Shown: one piece after another, positions 10,961-19,713 of the stretch
Numbering within the stretch: position 1 is the stretch's first letter
Layout: every line of letters starts with the position of its first letter
NCBI RefSeq assembly: GCF_963169125.1
Contig: NC_084793.1
Coordinates: forward strand, 45,627,578 to 45,691,577
Length of the DNA stretch: 64,000 nucleotides
Direction: 5' to 3'
Source: Humulus lupulus
Lineage: Eukaryota > Streptophyta > Magnoliopsida > Rosales > Cannabaceae
The notes under the pieces: generated by a model
What the model was told of the DNA's origin: nothing
The model's database searches: none
What the model saw: the letters and a program-made list of their open reading frames with translations, nothing else
Program-made: the position numbers and the translations under genes

Positions 10961-11186
10961 TATATAATTGTTTGAAATTTTTTATTTTTATTTTTTTCCG
11001 TTAATATTCTTTTATTTAATAGGATATTTTTGTATTTAACAGTAGATTTTATACGTGACTTAAATTTAAATAAAATTAAATGAATAAATGATTAAACAAA
11101 TTAAAATAAGACATTTTTGAGATATTTTACAATGATAATTATTTAAAAATAATAAAATCATATATTTTATAATTTAAATAAAATTT
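10961..11186. other. AT-rich flank of the E1 insertion site
   Basis: No gene. It includes a stretch (about 11095-11165, AAATTAAAATAAGACATTTT and TATTTAAAAATAATAAA) that resembles 36410-36495, the flank of E3. The last five bases, AATTT (11182-11186), are the left target duplication of E1. Confidence 0.6.
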
Positions 11187-12009
11187 TGTTGACGCCGTTT
11201 TTCGTCAACTTAAATAGCAGAACAATTAAACAATATAAACTACGATGCGAACGAATAGTAAAGAGGAACAAGAAGGTTTTTACGTGGTTCAGCAGTTAAA
11301 TCTGCCTAGTCCACGAGTCTGTGTTATTAAGACTTAGAGTTTTCTGAAAATTCTTCAAGGATGAATTACCCAGAGTTTTCTCTCAAGATATAAAAAAAAA
11401 ACCCCTTACAAGTGGTCATTCCTTCTCTATTTATAGGGAAAGTTACAGGATTCGTTCCCACATATTTCGGGAAGATATTCTGTATATCAATTTAAATAAT
11501 GACATTAAATGCTATATCTTCTATATACAAGGAAACATCCCCCGAAGACCCGGGAATGAATAACAAACTAAATAATATCCCTTTAATATTGGGATTTTAC
11601 AGCAATAAATATGTTCACACATACAACGGGTTATCTCAGGTGACTCATCGGATCTTTGAGGTTAGCGATCGACATCGTGACCGTCAAGACTTACGGACTT
11701 GTTACGAACTTGCCATCTTACTCCAAGACCTGCTCGGAGCAGATAAATACTCTCGAGGCTATCATACTCGAGCTTGCACTTCCTAAGCTCAGGCTGCTCA
11801 ATCCGAAAGCACTCAATAACGGATGTATCCCGATGTCATGTCATTTCGAGCCTAGAAAGAATCCCGAGGCTGCACGTCTTCGAGATTGCCATTTTACTTT
11901 GGAGGTTTTACAACAGGACCATAAAATGTATTTCATATATTTCGAGCTCATACTTGACAAGTCCAGTTTTCGAGGTCATAATTTCTGGTCTCGAAATCTG
12001 GGTGTAACA
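11187..12009 (-). repeat. E1 3' LTR
   Basis: 823 bp, bounded TG...CA, matching 34957-35799. It contains the LTR promoter TATA box on the minus strand (TATAAATA, 11428-11435). Short open frames on either strand inside it (for example 11499-11786 and 11656-12228) recur in the other LTR with many substitutions and are not genes. The polypurine tract expected just upstream of a 3' LTR is at 12010-12025 (minus-strand TTTTGAGGGGGCAAAC). Confidence 0.92.
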
Positions 12010-12283
12010 GTTTGCCCCCTCAAAAGTATTAGTTTGAATCCTATGAGAAGGAAACTTTTGAACTACTCCCATTGGGAACTGTACCATCAAATACACTCGA
12101 GTGTGGACACGCGTCAGTCGGGTATTAGCCAATCAAAGTACTTGAGTGCTTTGGAACCCTGCCCACGTTCGTTTGCCTGTCAATTTTATGGTACTATCAT
12201 TTCATTTGTCCCTGGCCATCGAATCTGATACGGAATCTGGCCAATGGCCCAGATTAGTTCGACTTTTAACATTCTAAGGGGTC

Positions 12284-12291
12284 TATAAATA
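12284..12291 (+). promoter_or_regulatory. TATA box of the E1 antisense gene
   Basis: TATAAATA sits on the plus strand 275 bp inside the 3' LTR, followed by a C/T-rich leader with CCATTTTATTTTCACGTTC. E5 has the same arrangement at 63609-63615, and E2 has TATATATAAGG at 14915-14925. Expected transcription start is near 12315. Confidence 0.65.
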
Positions 12292-12487
12292 TATCCCCAT
12301 TCATCTTCTCCATTTTATTTTCACGTTCAAGTTTTCAGAGAGAAAAAACCAGAAACTTCTTTGCCCAGTTTTTGCATGTTCTCCAAACCGAGAAGACAAA
12401 GCAACGTTGGCCTCTTTGATTCCGTGAGATCATCTTTGCAACCGCTTATTCGGTCATCAAACTCTCTGTTTTTGCCAACTGCATTGT

Positions 12488-12987
12488 GTAAGTCTTTGTT
12501 CATAGCTTTGTATGCCCGTGTATATGCATTGTTTTCATGCACGTTTATATTGTTGCACTGTTGGTTCACTCACTAGTTTCGCACACTAGAATGTTTTTGC
12601 TGATAAATATTAGACTTAAGTTCTAACATCATGGGTTCCAGACCCAGATCATGTGTAAAAGACCCAAATATGGTTCCTTCACTGAATTTTTGAATTTCAG
12701 ACGACATATCTTGTACACCAAGATATTAGGTACAAAATTAGGGTTTTGTAAATTTCACGTTTCCAAAAAATATCACTTTTTGAGTAACCGCCAACTTTTT
12801 TCCCTGAAATATTGGGATCTCCAATAGCAAGCCCACCTTCCTTCCTTTCGGTGGAATACACGCTCTGAGACTGGCCTCGTCCTTTGGATCGAGTTTGCCT
12901 TGTAGCCTCGATCATTCGAGCTTAGGTCCTCTAGTTTTTTCATTATTTCCTGTTCGCTTGGCCCTCACCCTTATGCTTTCTTGTTAG
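12488..12987 (+). other. Leader intron of the E1 antisense gene
   Basis: A consensus donor GTAAGT at 12488-12493 and a pyrimidine-rich acceptor ending TTGTTAG at 12987 bound a 500-bp stretch without long coding frames. The acceptor is followed immediately by the ATG of the antisense coding region. E5 keeps the donor (GTAAGT at 63820-63825), and E2 has a comparable leader intron at 15143-15664. Confidence 0.6.
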
Positions 12988-13897
12988 ATGCCGCGGAACT
13001 CGGGAAAGTGGTGGGGGTCAAAGCTTGCGATTCCTTATTCACCAGTAACTCCGAGCTTGGAGTCTCCTTTCACTCGAAACCATCGCTTGATTCGGGAGCA
13101 CGATCTGAGGTGTGAGCAAGAGGACATTCGAGATCACTTTCGACGTCAGATAGATAAGGTCGAAGAAGGAAAAAGGAAAAAACTAAGGGTCGCCATCTAC
13201 CTAGATCCGGACCCCGAGCCTAGACCGATCCACCTCGACTCTATGCTTAAAGTGACAATCGCTTTCAAGCCAGGTGATCTTCAATTCTCGCTAATGGGGA
13301 AACCTTCTACCTCGCAGCCAACCTCCGTGCCTACCCTGAGAAGGGAATTTTTCGAGGCCGAGCATTATTGGAGCTCGATCTCATCATTAGGACAGATTAC
13401 TGACATCCTGGCCCTACACAACATAGGACTGTCAGGCTCGCTGAGGTGTCGAGCTCCGGCCTCCTACGAGCAAAGTTGCCGTGCCCCGGGAGATGGGAAT
13501 CCTGACAGCAAGCTGAGGTATGCAGCTTGGAGCCAGGAGCACATGAAGACAGGGGCTGTACTTCCTTTGAAGTCCTTTTTTAAAGGCTTCTTGGATTTCG
13601 TTGGGCTGGCTCCCTTCCAGCTCAACACCAATTCTTATAGGGTTCTGTCTGCCTTGAGGTCGCTTTATCACGAGCTGAAGTGGGAAGGACCTTCGCCTGA
13701 AGAGATCTTATATCTCTTTTGTTTGAAAAGTAATCCCTCCCAAGCTTGGGGAGGAGACGGCTTATATTACCTATCGAGCTATCCCAAGGAGAAGAAGATC
13801 TTCGAGAATCTTCCCAACCATCCTTCGGACTTCAAGAAGGCCTTCTTCTGGACAGATGGCCTAGCTCCATCCCGATACTATTCGTTTAGGCGAATTC
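12988..13897 (+). CDS. E1 antisense gene, exon 2: plant-transposon-like (Transposase_28 type) domain
   Basis: The frame begins MPRNSGKWWGSK and runs 303 codons to a splice donor (GTAAG at 13898). The part from about residue 110 resembles the domain catalogued as putative gypsy-type transposon / plant transposon protein. Motifs are AAWSQEHMKTGAVLPL (about residues 178-193), LAPFQLNTNSYRVLSAL, ELKWEGPSPEEILYLFCLK and GGDGLYYLSSYP. E2 shares a block of these residues at 15965-16200 despite low overall identity. The role is unknown; published Tat elements carry such extra frames without a proven function. This exon is open throughout in E1. It is cut off from its downstream exons by E2, which lies exactly at the donor site. 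Confidence 0.8.
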
Positions 13898-13902
13898 GTA
13901 AG
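13898..13902 (+). repeat. Target-site duplication GTAAG of E2 (left copy)
   Basis: GTAAG at 13898-13902 is repeated at 25679-25683, immediately outside E2. It is also the 5' splice site of the host antisense gene, so both sides of E2 now carry a donor-like GTAAG. Confidence 0.92.
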
Positions 13903-14651
13903 TGTTGACGCGGTTCTTCGGCAATAGATAATTATATGAATAAGGAGAGGGATTAGTGCTAAATAATGAACCGTAATAGATGAATGATCTCAAAGGAAAA
14001 TTATAACTCGAATACTTTTTTAGGTGGTTCAAAGGTTAAAATCCTTCTAGTCCACCAGCCAATATTATTGATATATCTCTGATCTTCTTTACAGGGTATT
14101 TCTTTACAAATTAGAAGCCAACCCTTTGCAACTCCCAGGGTCTCCATATTTATAGGGAGAGGACACCTGGGTGTTGGCAAAGGAGGTCATCCCGTGACCT
14201 TTTTACCCATCATGTCACTTCTGCGACATTCATGATTAATTCCTAAAACCTGACAATGAAGTGTGGTCTAATCAATAGGTAAGGGGGATAATGGGCCGCA
14301 TGGCCCAACCCAGTCGTGGGTGCCTGAACACGCACATTTATGCTGCGTGTCCGAGAATTCAGGAATGGAGTAGACACGTGATGTCTGATATATGCACGTT
14401 TACATTGCGTGGTTGACTTTATAAGAGGTCAGAGGTGTCACCTCAAGCTCGTATCCCGAGCTTGATATAGTCTCAGCTCGTGGTGTCCACACTGCTGACC
14501 CGATGCCTTAGTAATCACTAAACCTCTGGCTATCTCGAGCTAGAGAGGTAGAGACCCGTAACAGCAGCTCCAGGTAGGTGGCCTCCACGTGGCTGCTATA
14601 ATTATGCCCTTGTCCAACTCGCTAATAACCCGTGGATATTTAGGGCGTACA
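13903..14651 (-). repeat. E2 3' LTR
   Basis: 749 bp, TG...CA, paired with 24931-25678. The minus-strand TATA box TATAAATA is at 14147-14154. The internal sequence directly after it on the plus strand, TTTGCCCCCCAAGCCCC (14652-14668), is the complement of a G-rich polypurine tract. Confidence 0.93.
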
Positions 14652-14914
14652 TTTGCCCCCCAAGCCCCTACTCGTGGCACATGACGTCACCTGGGGCCAT
14701 AGTGGGGGCTTTTAGGCTTCTTTGTGGACTCTTCATATCCCGCCCATTACGCTGGTACCAGACACGTGGAGCATCGTGGTTGGCGACAGTCTGTCTTCCG
14801 AGAACCGCATTAAATGGCCTAGCCTATCTTCGGCCATTGTTTCGTTTTTCGAGTAGTGATCCTCGTATCCCACATCAAGACAATCGAACGACCCTCATCC
14901 TTTGGCCTTTTACG

Positions 14915-14925
14915 TATATATAAGG
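14915..14925 (+). promoter_or_regulatory. TATA box of the E2 antisense gene
   Basis: TATATATAAGG lies 264 bp inside the 3' LTR on the plus strand and is followed by a C/T-rich leader (about 14950-15142). The position is equivalent to that of the TATA box in E1, although the sequence around it is unrelated. Confidence 0.6.
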
Positions 14926-15142
14926 CTGGCCACCCTTTGCATGAGCCACCCTTTTATTTGAAATTTTTCTCATCTTCTTTCTTCATCCTTCTCAGTCTCA
15001 AAACCCTTTCTTCCTTCTGGTCACTATTCCCAGCGCTCTTGAGGTTCAGATACGAGGGCTCTTTCGTGACTCCGGTACCAGCGATTCCAACAGGACTTCG
15101 ACCCAGGCGCTCCTTTCAGTCTTTACACAGCAAAGAATTTCT

Positions 15143-15664
15143 GTAAGTCCTCCATTTGTTGCATGCTTTAAATGTTTTCCCTTTCTCTTGCTTAGGTAAA
15201 CTTTCTCTTTAGTCGCATGCAGTAGGTTGTTTGTATTTTGTTCTTCTTTGCTGGTATTTTATGCGTAGGTTTTTATCCTAGGGGTATCGACCGTAGGAAA
15301 AACTGCTTAGGAGCATGACTCATAGGATACAACTCTGGGGTGATTTTCTGGGTAAAATTTTTATGCCTGTTTGGAACAACCAGTTTCTAGGGTGCAAAAA
15401 CCGGGTAGCTTAGGGGACACGCTTCACAAGCAGTTTTGCCTACCGAAACTTTCCTTCCAAGGCAAACTTTTATCCTTACCCTCCTGACACACGAATTCCG
15501 AGTAATCGGGGACCCGTTGGGAGCATAGGCGCGTGTTCATAGAACTGTGTGGTCTCACTCGCCGCGGGCTGAGATTACCTCAGCCCGTGTAAAGGAAACC
15601 CTTCGCGCTAGATTCTTTCTTATGCTTAGGTCACCTTTTCTAAATTTTCTTCTTTGTTCGTTAG
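15143..15664 (+). other. Leader intron of the E2 antisense gene
   Basis: Donor GTAAGT at 15143 and acceptor ending TTTGTTCGTTAG at 15664 bound 522 bp. Length and position match the 500-bp leader intron in E1. Unlike E1, no ATG follows the acceptor directly (the exon starts GCGACCAGATAGG), so the start codon is unclear or lost. Confidence 0.55.
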
Positions 15665-16348
15665 GCGACCAGATAGGACCCAAGAAGAGTGCACCCAAGA
15701 AGAGTGCTGGCAGCTCGTCTTCCCAGCAAACCAGTAAGGGGAAAGAGGTGGCCACAGACTCCCCGATCCTCAACTTTGGTCCCACTGTGGAGAAGGAGGT
15801 CGAGGTGGGGCCCGACGCCTTTTTCGAGGCCGAGAGGATCGCCTCGAAGGTCACCACCCAAGGGAAAGTTAACAAAATTATGCTTTCCCATAATATTGAG
15901 ATAGGGAGGGGAGCTCTGGACGCCCGACCTCCGCTTGAGGGTGAGCGGAGCTGTGCGCCGCTCGATGAGGAGTACGCCGCCTGGAGCGATGAGCATCTCA
16001 AGGCTGGGGCCTTCCTCCCACTGGACCAGTACTTCGCGGATTTTTTAAATTACGTGAAGCTGGCCCCCTTCCAGCTCCCACCTAACTCCTACCGTCTATT
16101 AGCGGGGTTGAAGTATTTATTCCTGAAGCATGAATGGGAGGTCCCCACGCCGGTGGACATCCTTTACTTCTTTTGCCTCAAAGCCAGCCCGGAGTAACGG
16201 GGGCGAGGTGACGGGTTTTACTACCTGACCCGTTTTCCCAATTCAGCTGCGATCATCGAGCTGCCCAGCTACCCCAATGACTTCAAGGATCAATTCTTCA
16301 TGTCAAAGAGGTTTCGCAACTGCGAATACCATTACTTCAATCGTCCTC
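15665..16348 (+). pseudogene. E2 antisense gene, exon with Transposase_28-type domain
   Basis: The exon encodes a Lys/Ser-rich start (GPKKSAPKKSAG), then AAWSDEHLKAGAFLPL, LAPFQLPPNSYRLLAGL, EWEVPTPVDILYFFCLK and GDGFYYLTRFPN. Most conserved positions match E1 (AAWS-EH-K-GA-LPL, LAPFQL-NSYR-L, P-ILY-FCLK-P, GDG-YYL). One in-frame TAA at 16195-16197 interrupts it just before GDGFYYL. The donor GTAAGT is at 16349. It is one broken codon from being open, so the copy is young. The function is not known. Confidence 0.75.
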
Positions 16349-16432
16349 GTAAGTTCCTTCTATCTTCAGCTCGTAAGTTGGTTGCTGATTAGCCTCTTTT
16401 TATTCGTTCTTGACTTAGAAACTATCATGCAG

Positions 16433-17198
16433 CTATTTTCGCGAGGACGGCCAAGTCAGTGACCCTTGGGGGTCAATACGAAACCTTGGCGGGGCTCCCC
16501 CCAAGTGAAAAATATTACCTCCAGCTCGTGTCTGACGAGACGATGCTGGCGTGTAAGTTAATTTCCCCGGGCCAGACTCTGGCCTTAAGGAGACCGCAGA
16601 CCATCCCCACTGCTCGCGAGATGGCGCCCATCCTCGAGGAGGAGGCCGTAGATGAGGATGAGGACGAGGAGGACGAGGTGCCCCTCGTGCGCCGTAAGCG
16701 GCCTCTGGAGGTCACCCAGGAAGTCAATGCAGAGAGGACCCAGTCCGGGGCAGCAGCCTGCCCCTCCGGCCAAGGTAACCCTTATTTATTTAGGTATTTA
16801 GACAGGGCCACTGCAGACCTACGACTTGCTAGGTTTAACCCCAGCTAACCCGTTCACCGCCTCCAAAATGACCCAGACCGCGATGTCACCCTACTCCAAT
16901 GTGTTGACCAGCTCGTACTGTGTTATGACATGAGCCGCCCTAGGGGGACCGTAGTAGTAGATAACACCCTGGCCTTTAGGTCGGCCTTTTTTGAGGAGTA
17001 CGGGACCAATCTTAGATCGTGGCCCTCCCTCCTGGAGGGTGTAGTAGCTCCGGGTCTTAGGCAGTACGTACAAGAGTCCAGTCCCGAGGCAGATCCGGAC
17101 CCAGAGCCTCCTCTAGCTCGTGAAGTCATTATCTTAGACTCCCCCGTAGAAGCTCCGGGGCCGGAGGTCGTGACAATAGATTCCTCCTCTAGCTCGGA
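16433..17198 (+). pseudogene. E2 antisense gene, acidic middle exon
   Basis: After an acceptor at 16432 (ATCATGCAG) one frame continues to a donor at 17199 (GTATGA), with a single stop (TAA at 16846-16848). The first part, LAGLPPSEKYYLQLVSDETM, resembles the E1 counterpart LLQLPYGRRSLSYLQHQDKL in layout. It is followed by a run of Glu/Asp (EEEAVDEDEDEEDE), a basic patch VRRKRPLE that could be a nuclear signal, and a Ser-rich end. A small intron at 16775-16798 is possible but not needed to keep the frame. No known domain. Confidence 0.6.
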
Positions 17199-17269
17199 GG
17201 GTATGACCCTTTTTGTTTTTGGACAAATATTTTTACATGTATATTAATGCTTTGCTGTCTTTGTTTCAG

Positions 17270-17748
17270 ACGAGGAGATTTCGTAGCCCGGGGGCAATGA
17301 TCTTCGAGCTATGTTCCATGGGGGAAACCCTTTCTCTAGGTCTTCTGGGCTCATGGTGAAGAGGCTCCGGATGGCGAAGAAAGCTGTCGGGACTACCTCC
17401 AAGTCTCCTGCCAAGGGGAAAAACCAATCCCCTGCTGCTTTAGAGAAAGTGCCTCCACCCCCTCTTGCAATGGAGAAGATGATGGCTCCACCTCCCCCGC
17501 GACCTCCTGTCTCTACTCGGGAACAGGAGGCGCCCATTGGGACCTTGTCAGCTCCGACCCCTGGTGTGCGCGTCCCGGCCAACCCCCAGGCCTTGGAGAA
17601 AGTCCCCGAGGTCTTTAGGGGGACGGTCTATGAAACCGCGACCTACATGGTGAACCACTGCTACAACGACACCTTGAGGGATTTGTGGGAGATCGAGACA
17701 AGGAGCCCCGAGAACGTGATGGAGTCTTCATTGGGGATGACCCTCACG
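17270..17748 (+). pseudogene. E2 antisense gene, Pro-rich basic exon
   Basis: The acceptor at 17269 (TTTGTTTCAG) and the donor at 17749 (GTAAGT) bound the exon. The frame has one TAG at 17284, in a context where CAG is likely (IS*PGG). The product is basic then Pro-rich (KKAVGTTSKSPAKGKNQ, PPPPRPPVSTREQ) and ends with ETATYMVNHCYNDTLRDLWE. The E1 exon at 26516-26994 has the same composition and the same exon boundaries. It probably bridges the N-terminal domain and the coiled coil. Confidence 0.6.
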
Positions 17749-17842
17749 GTAAGTTGGCTTTGCCACTGGCTCTTCCTGTTTGTTTGTTTCTCTTTTTTTG
17801 TTTTTTCTAAGGCACTCGCCTTATTATCTTTTGGTCTTGCAG

Positions 17843-18415
17843 GTGGCTTTGGCACTCCACCGGAGCATATCTCAGTCCCGAGCCAGGATCGAGGAGATTA
17901 GGGGCGAGCATCAGGCTGCTCAGGTTGCCCTTGCATCTGATCAACAACAGGAGCGGGATGCCAAGGCAGCCCTGGAAACTGCCCGAGAAAATGAGAGGGT
18001 CGCGCAGGCCGCTTCAGTTGTTGCGCAGACCGAGCTGGAGGCATCTCGGACCAAGCTACAGGAGGCTGAGGCCACCAGGGTCGCCCTAGACGCTGCGAAG
18101 ATTGAGCTCGAGAAGGCCAAGGCTACTCGAGCTGCCCTAGACGTCATGAAGGTCGAGGTCGAGGAGGCCAAGGCTGCTCTGGCGGCGGAGAGGACAGCTT
18201 CCAGCTCCTCCATGGAGGCCATGCTGTACCACTGCTGGGTCTTCAACCCGGATGGTGACTTCTCCTTCTTGGGGCCGGACGTGTGGGGGTCCTTTTTGGA
18301 GAAGTTTAAGGCTCGCCTTCAACAAGAGGTGCCCTCCGAGACCGAGGAAACTTCCACTGCCACCGAGCAGGATGGCGAGGGGGTGACTTCATCAGAGCGG
18401 CCTGACGGGGCTTAG
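17843..18415 (+). CDS. E2 antisense gene, last exon: coiled coil with SFLG motif
   Basis: The exon follows an acceptor at 17842 (GGTCTTGCAG) and is open to TAG at 18413. It encodes ALHRSISQSRARIEE, then about 100 residues of Ala/Glu/Lys/Arg heptads (for example ARENERVAQAASVVAQTELE and KIELEKAKATRAALDVMKVE), a strong coiled coil. It ends in a conserved block HCWVFNPDGDFSFLGPDVWG and an acidic tail. E1 and E3 end the same gene with W.SNADLDTSFLGSF after a coiled coil, so the block is shared across families. A structural or oligomerising role is inferred. Confidence 0.7.
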   Translation: MALALHRSISQSRARIEEIRGEHQAAQVALASDQQQERDAKAALETARENERVAQAASVVAQTELEASRTKLQEAEATRVALDAAKIELEKAKATRAALDVMKVEVEEAKAALAAERTASSSSMEAMLYHCWVFNPDGDFSFLGPDVWGSFLEKFKARLQQEVPSETEETSTATEQDGEGVTSSERPDGA

Positions 18416-18589
18416 GATTTTTCTCCTTTCCTTTTATTATTTACTTTTTTTTTTTGTAACTTTATATTATGAGGTTTTTATCCTCGAAATAATTGGTATC
18501 CCCAACTTTATTTCAATTTATTTACATATTTTTGCCCCGACCTTATGGTTACTTCTCTTTAATGCATTTGGTGATAACTTAGTTTCTGT

Positions 18590-19008
18590 TGGTGTTGTGA
18601 TTGACATCTTATGCTTTTCTAGGAAAAAACATGTTAATCAATTTGAACCAACTTCTAAGACTTAAGTCCTGGTTGTATCCAGGACATTAATTTAAAAACT
18701 TAGTTCGTGTTAATCCTTTATCGATATCTCGTGCTCTTTAAGAAAAACATCGATCAACCAATTTGAAATAACTTCTAAGTTTTAGGACCTGGTTGTATCC
18801 AAGACATTAATTTGAAAAATTAGTTTGTGTTAATCCTTTATCGATATCTCGTGCTTTTTAAGAAAAACACCGATCAACCAAACTAACTTCTAAGTTTTAG
18901 GACCTGGTTGTAGCCAGGACATTAATTTGAACACTTAGTTCGTGTTAATCCTTTATCGATATTTCGTGCTTTTTAAGAAAAGCATCGATCAACCAATTTG
19001 AACCATAG
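18590..19008. repeat. E2 tandem repeat (about 120 bp) at the convergent 3' ends, with hairpins
   Basis: Three and a half units with a period of 115-120 bp share CTTAGTTYGTGTTAATCCTT, TATCGATATCTCGTGCT and AAGAAAAACATCGATCAACC. Each holds CCTGG-TTGTAT-CCAGG or a variant (18666-18685, 18787-18805, 18901-18920). The first can fold as a 7-bp stem, GTCCTGG with CCAGGAC, around the loop TTGTAT. The repeat lies between the end of the antisense gene (18415) and the truncated end of pol (19012), exactly where two convergent transcripts would end. Confidence 0.75.
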
Positions 19009-19011
19009 TAC

Positions 19012-19713
19012 CTAGGGGAGCTGTTCTGGCCAGACTCCCTTGGCTTCGTCCAGTCTTTTCTTAAGGCTTGCCTTTAGCGTCTTATTGACGGCCTCGACCT
19101 GCCCATTTGCCTGGGAATATGCCACGGAGGAGAAGCTCTTAACAATGCCGTGCCTCTCACAGAATTCAGTGAAGAGGTTGCTATCGAACTGCGTGCCATT
19201 ATCTGATACGATCTTCTTTGGCAGCCCGAATCGGCAGATAATGCTTTTGACCACGAAGTCGAGGACTCTTTTTGAAGTGATCGTTGCCAGGGGCTCTACT
19301 TCTGCCCACTTGGTGAAGTAGTCGATAGCTACCACCGCGTAACGAACTCCTCCCTTTCCAGTAGGGAGGGTACCAACCAAGTCAATCCCCCAGATCGCGA
19401 ATGGCCACGGGGACGAGATCATCTTCAGCTCGACCGGGGGAGCTCGAGCAACTGTGGCAAATCGCTGGCACTTGTCACATTTTTTGATGTAGGAGATCGA
19501 GTCCTTTGACAGAGTGGGCTAGTAATACCCTTGCCTTAATATCTTCAGGGCCAGGCTTTGCCCCCCAGTGTGATCTCCGCAGAAACCCTCGTGCACCTCT
19601 TGCAAAATGGTCTTCGCCTCACCTGGCAGAACACACCGCAGGAGAGGTAGAGAGTGTCTGCGCCGATATAATGTCCCATCTATCACCGTATACCTTGGAG
19701 CCTGGTAAAGTAC
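19012..19713 (-). pseudogene. E2 integrase, C-terminally truncated
   Basis: The minus strand encodes the zinc-binding HHCC region (HEGFCGDHTGG and CDKCQRFA) with one stop where Trp is expected (YY*PTL, near 19520). The catalytic core follows: WGIDLVGTLPTGKGG, then VSDNGTQFDSNLF and [14 protein letters not shown], so the D, D and E residues are present. The frame stops at EAKGVWPEQLP and tandem repeats follow at once. Compared with E1 and E3, about 155 C-terminal residues, including the [14 protein letters not shown] region and the terminal DNA-binding part, are missing. A deletion is inferred. Confidence 0.85.

Noticed and set aside
11499..12228. Several plus-strand frames of 77-190 codons in the E1 3' LTR
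   Set aside because: They lie in an LTR, recur with many substitutions and frame changes in the other LTR, and resemble no protein.
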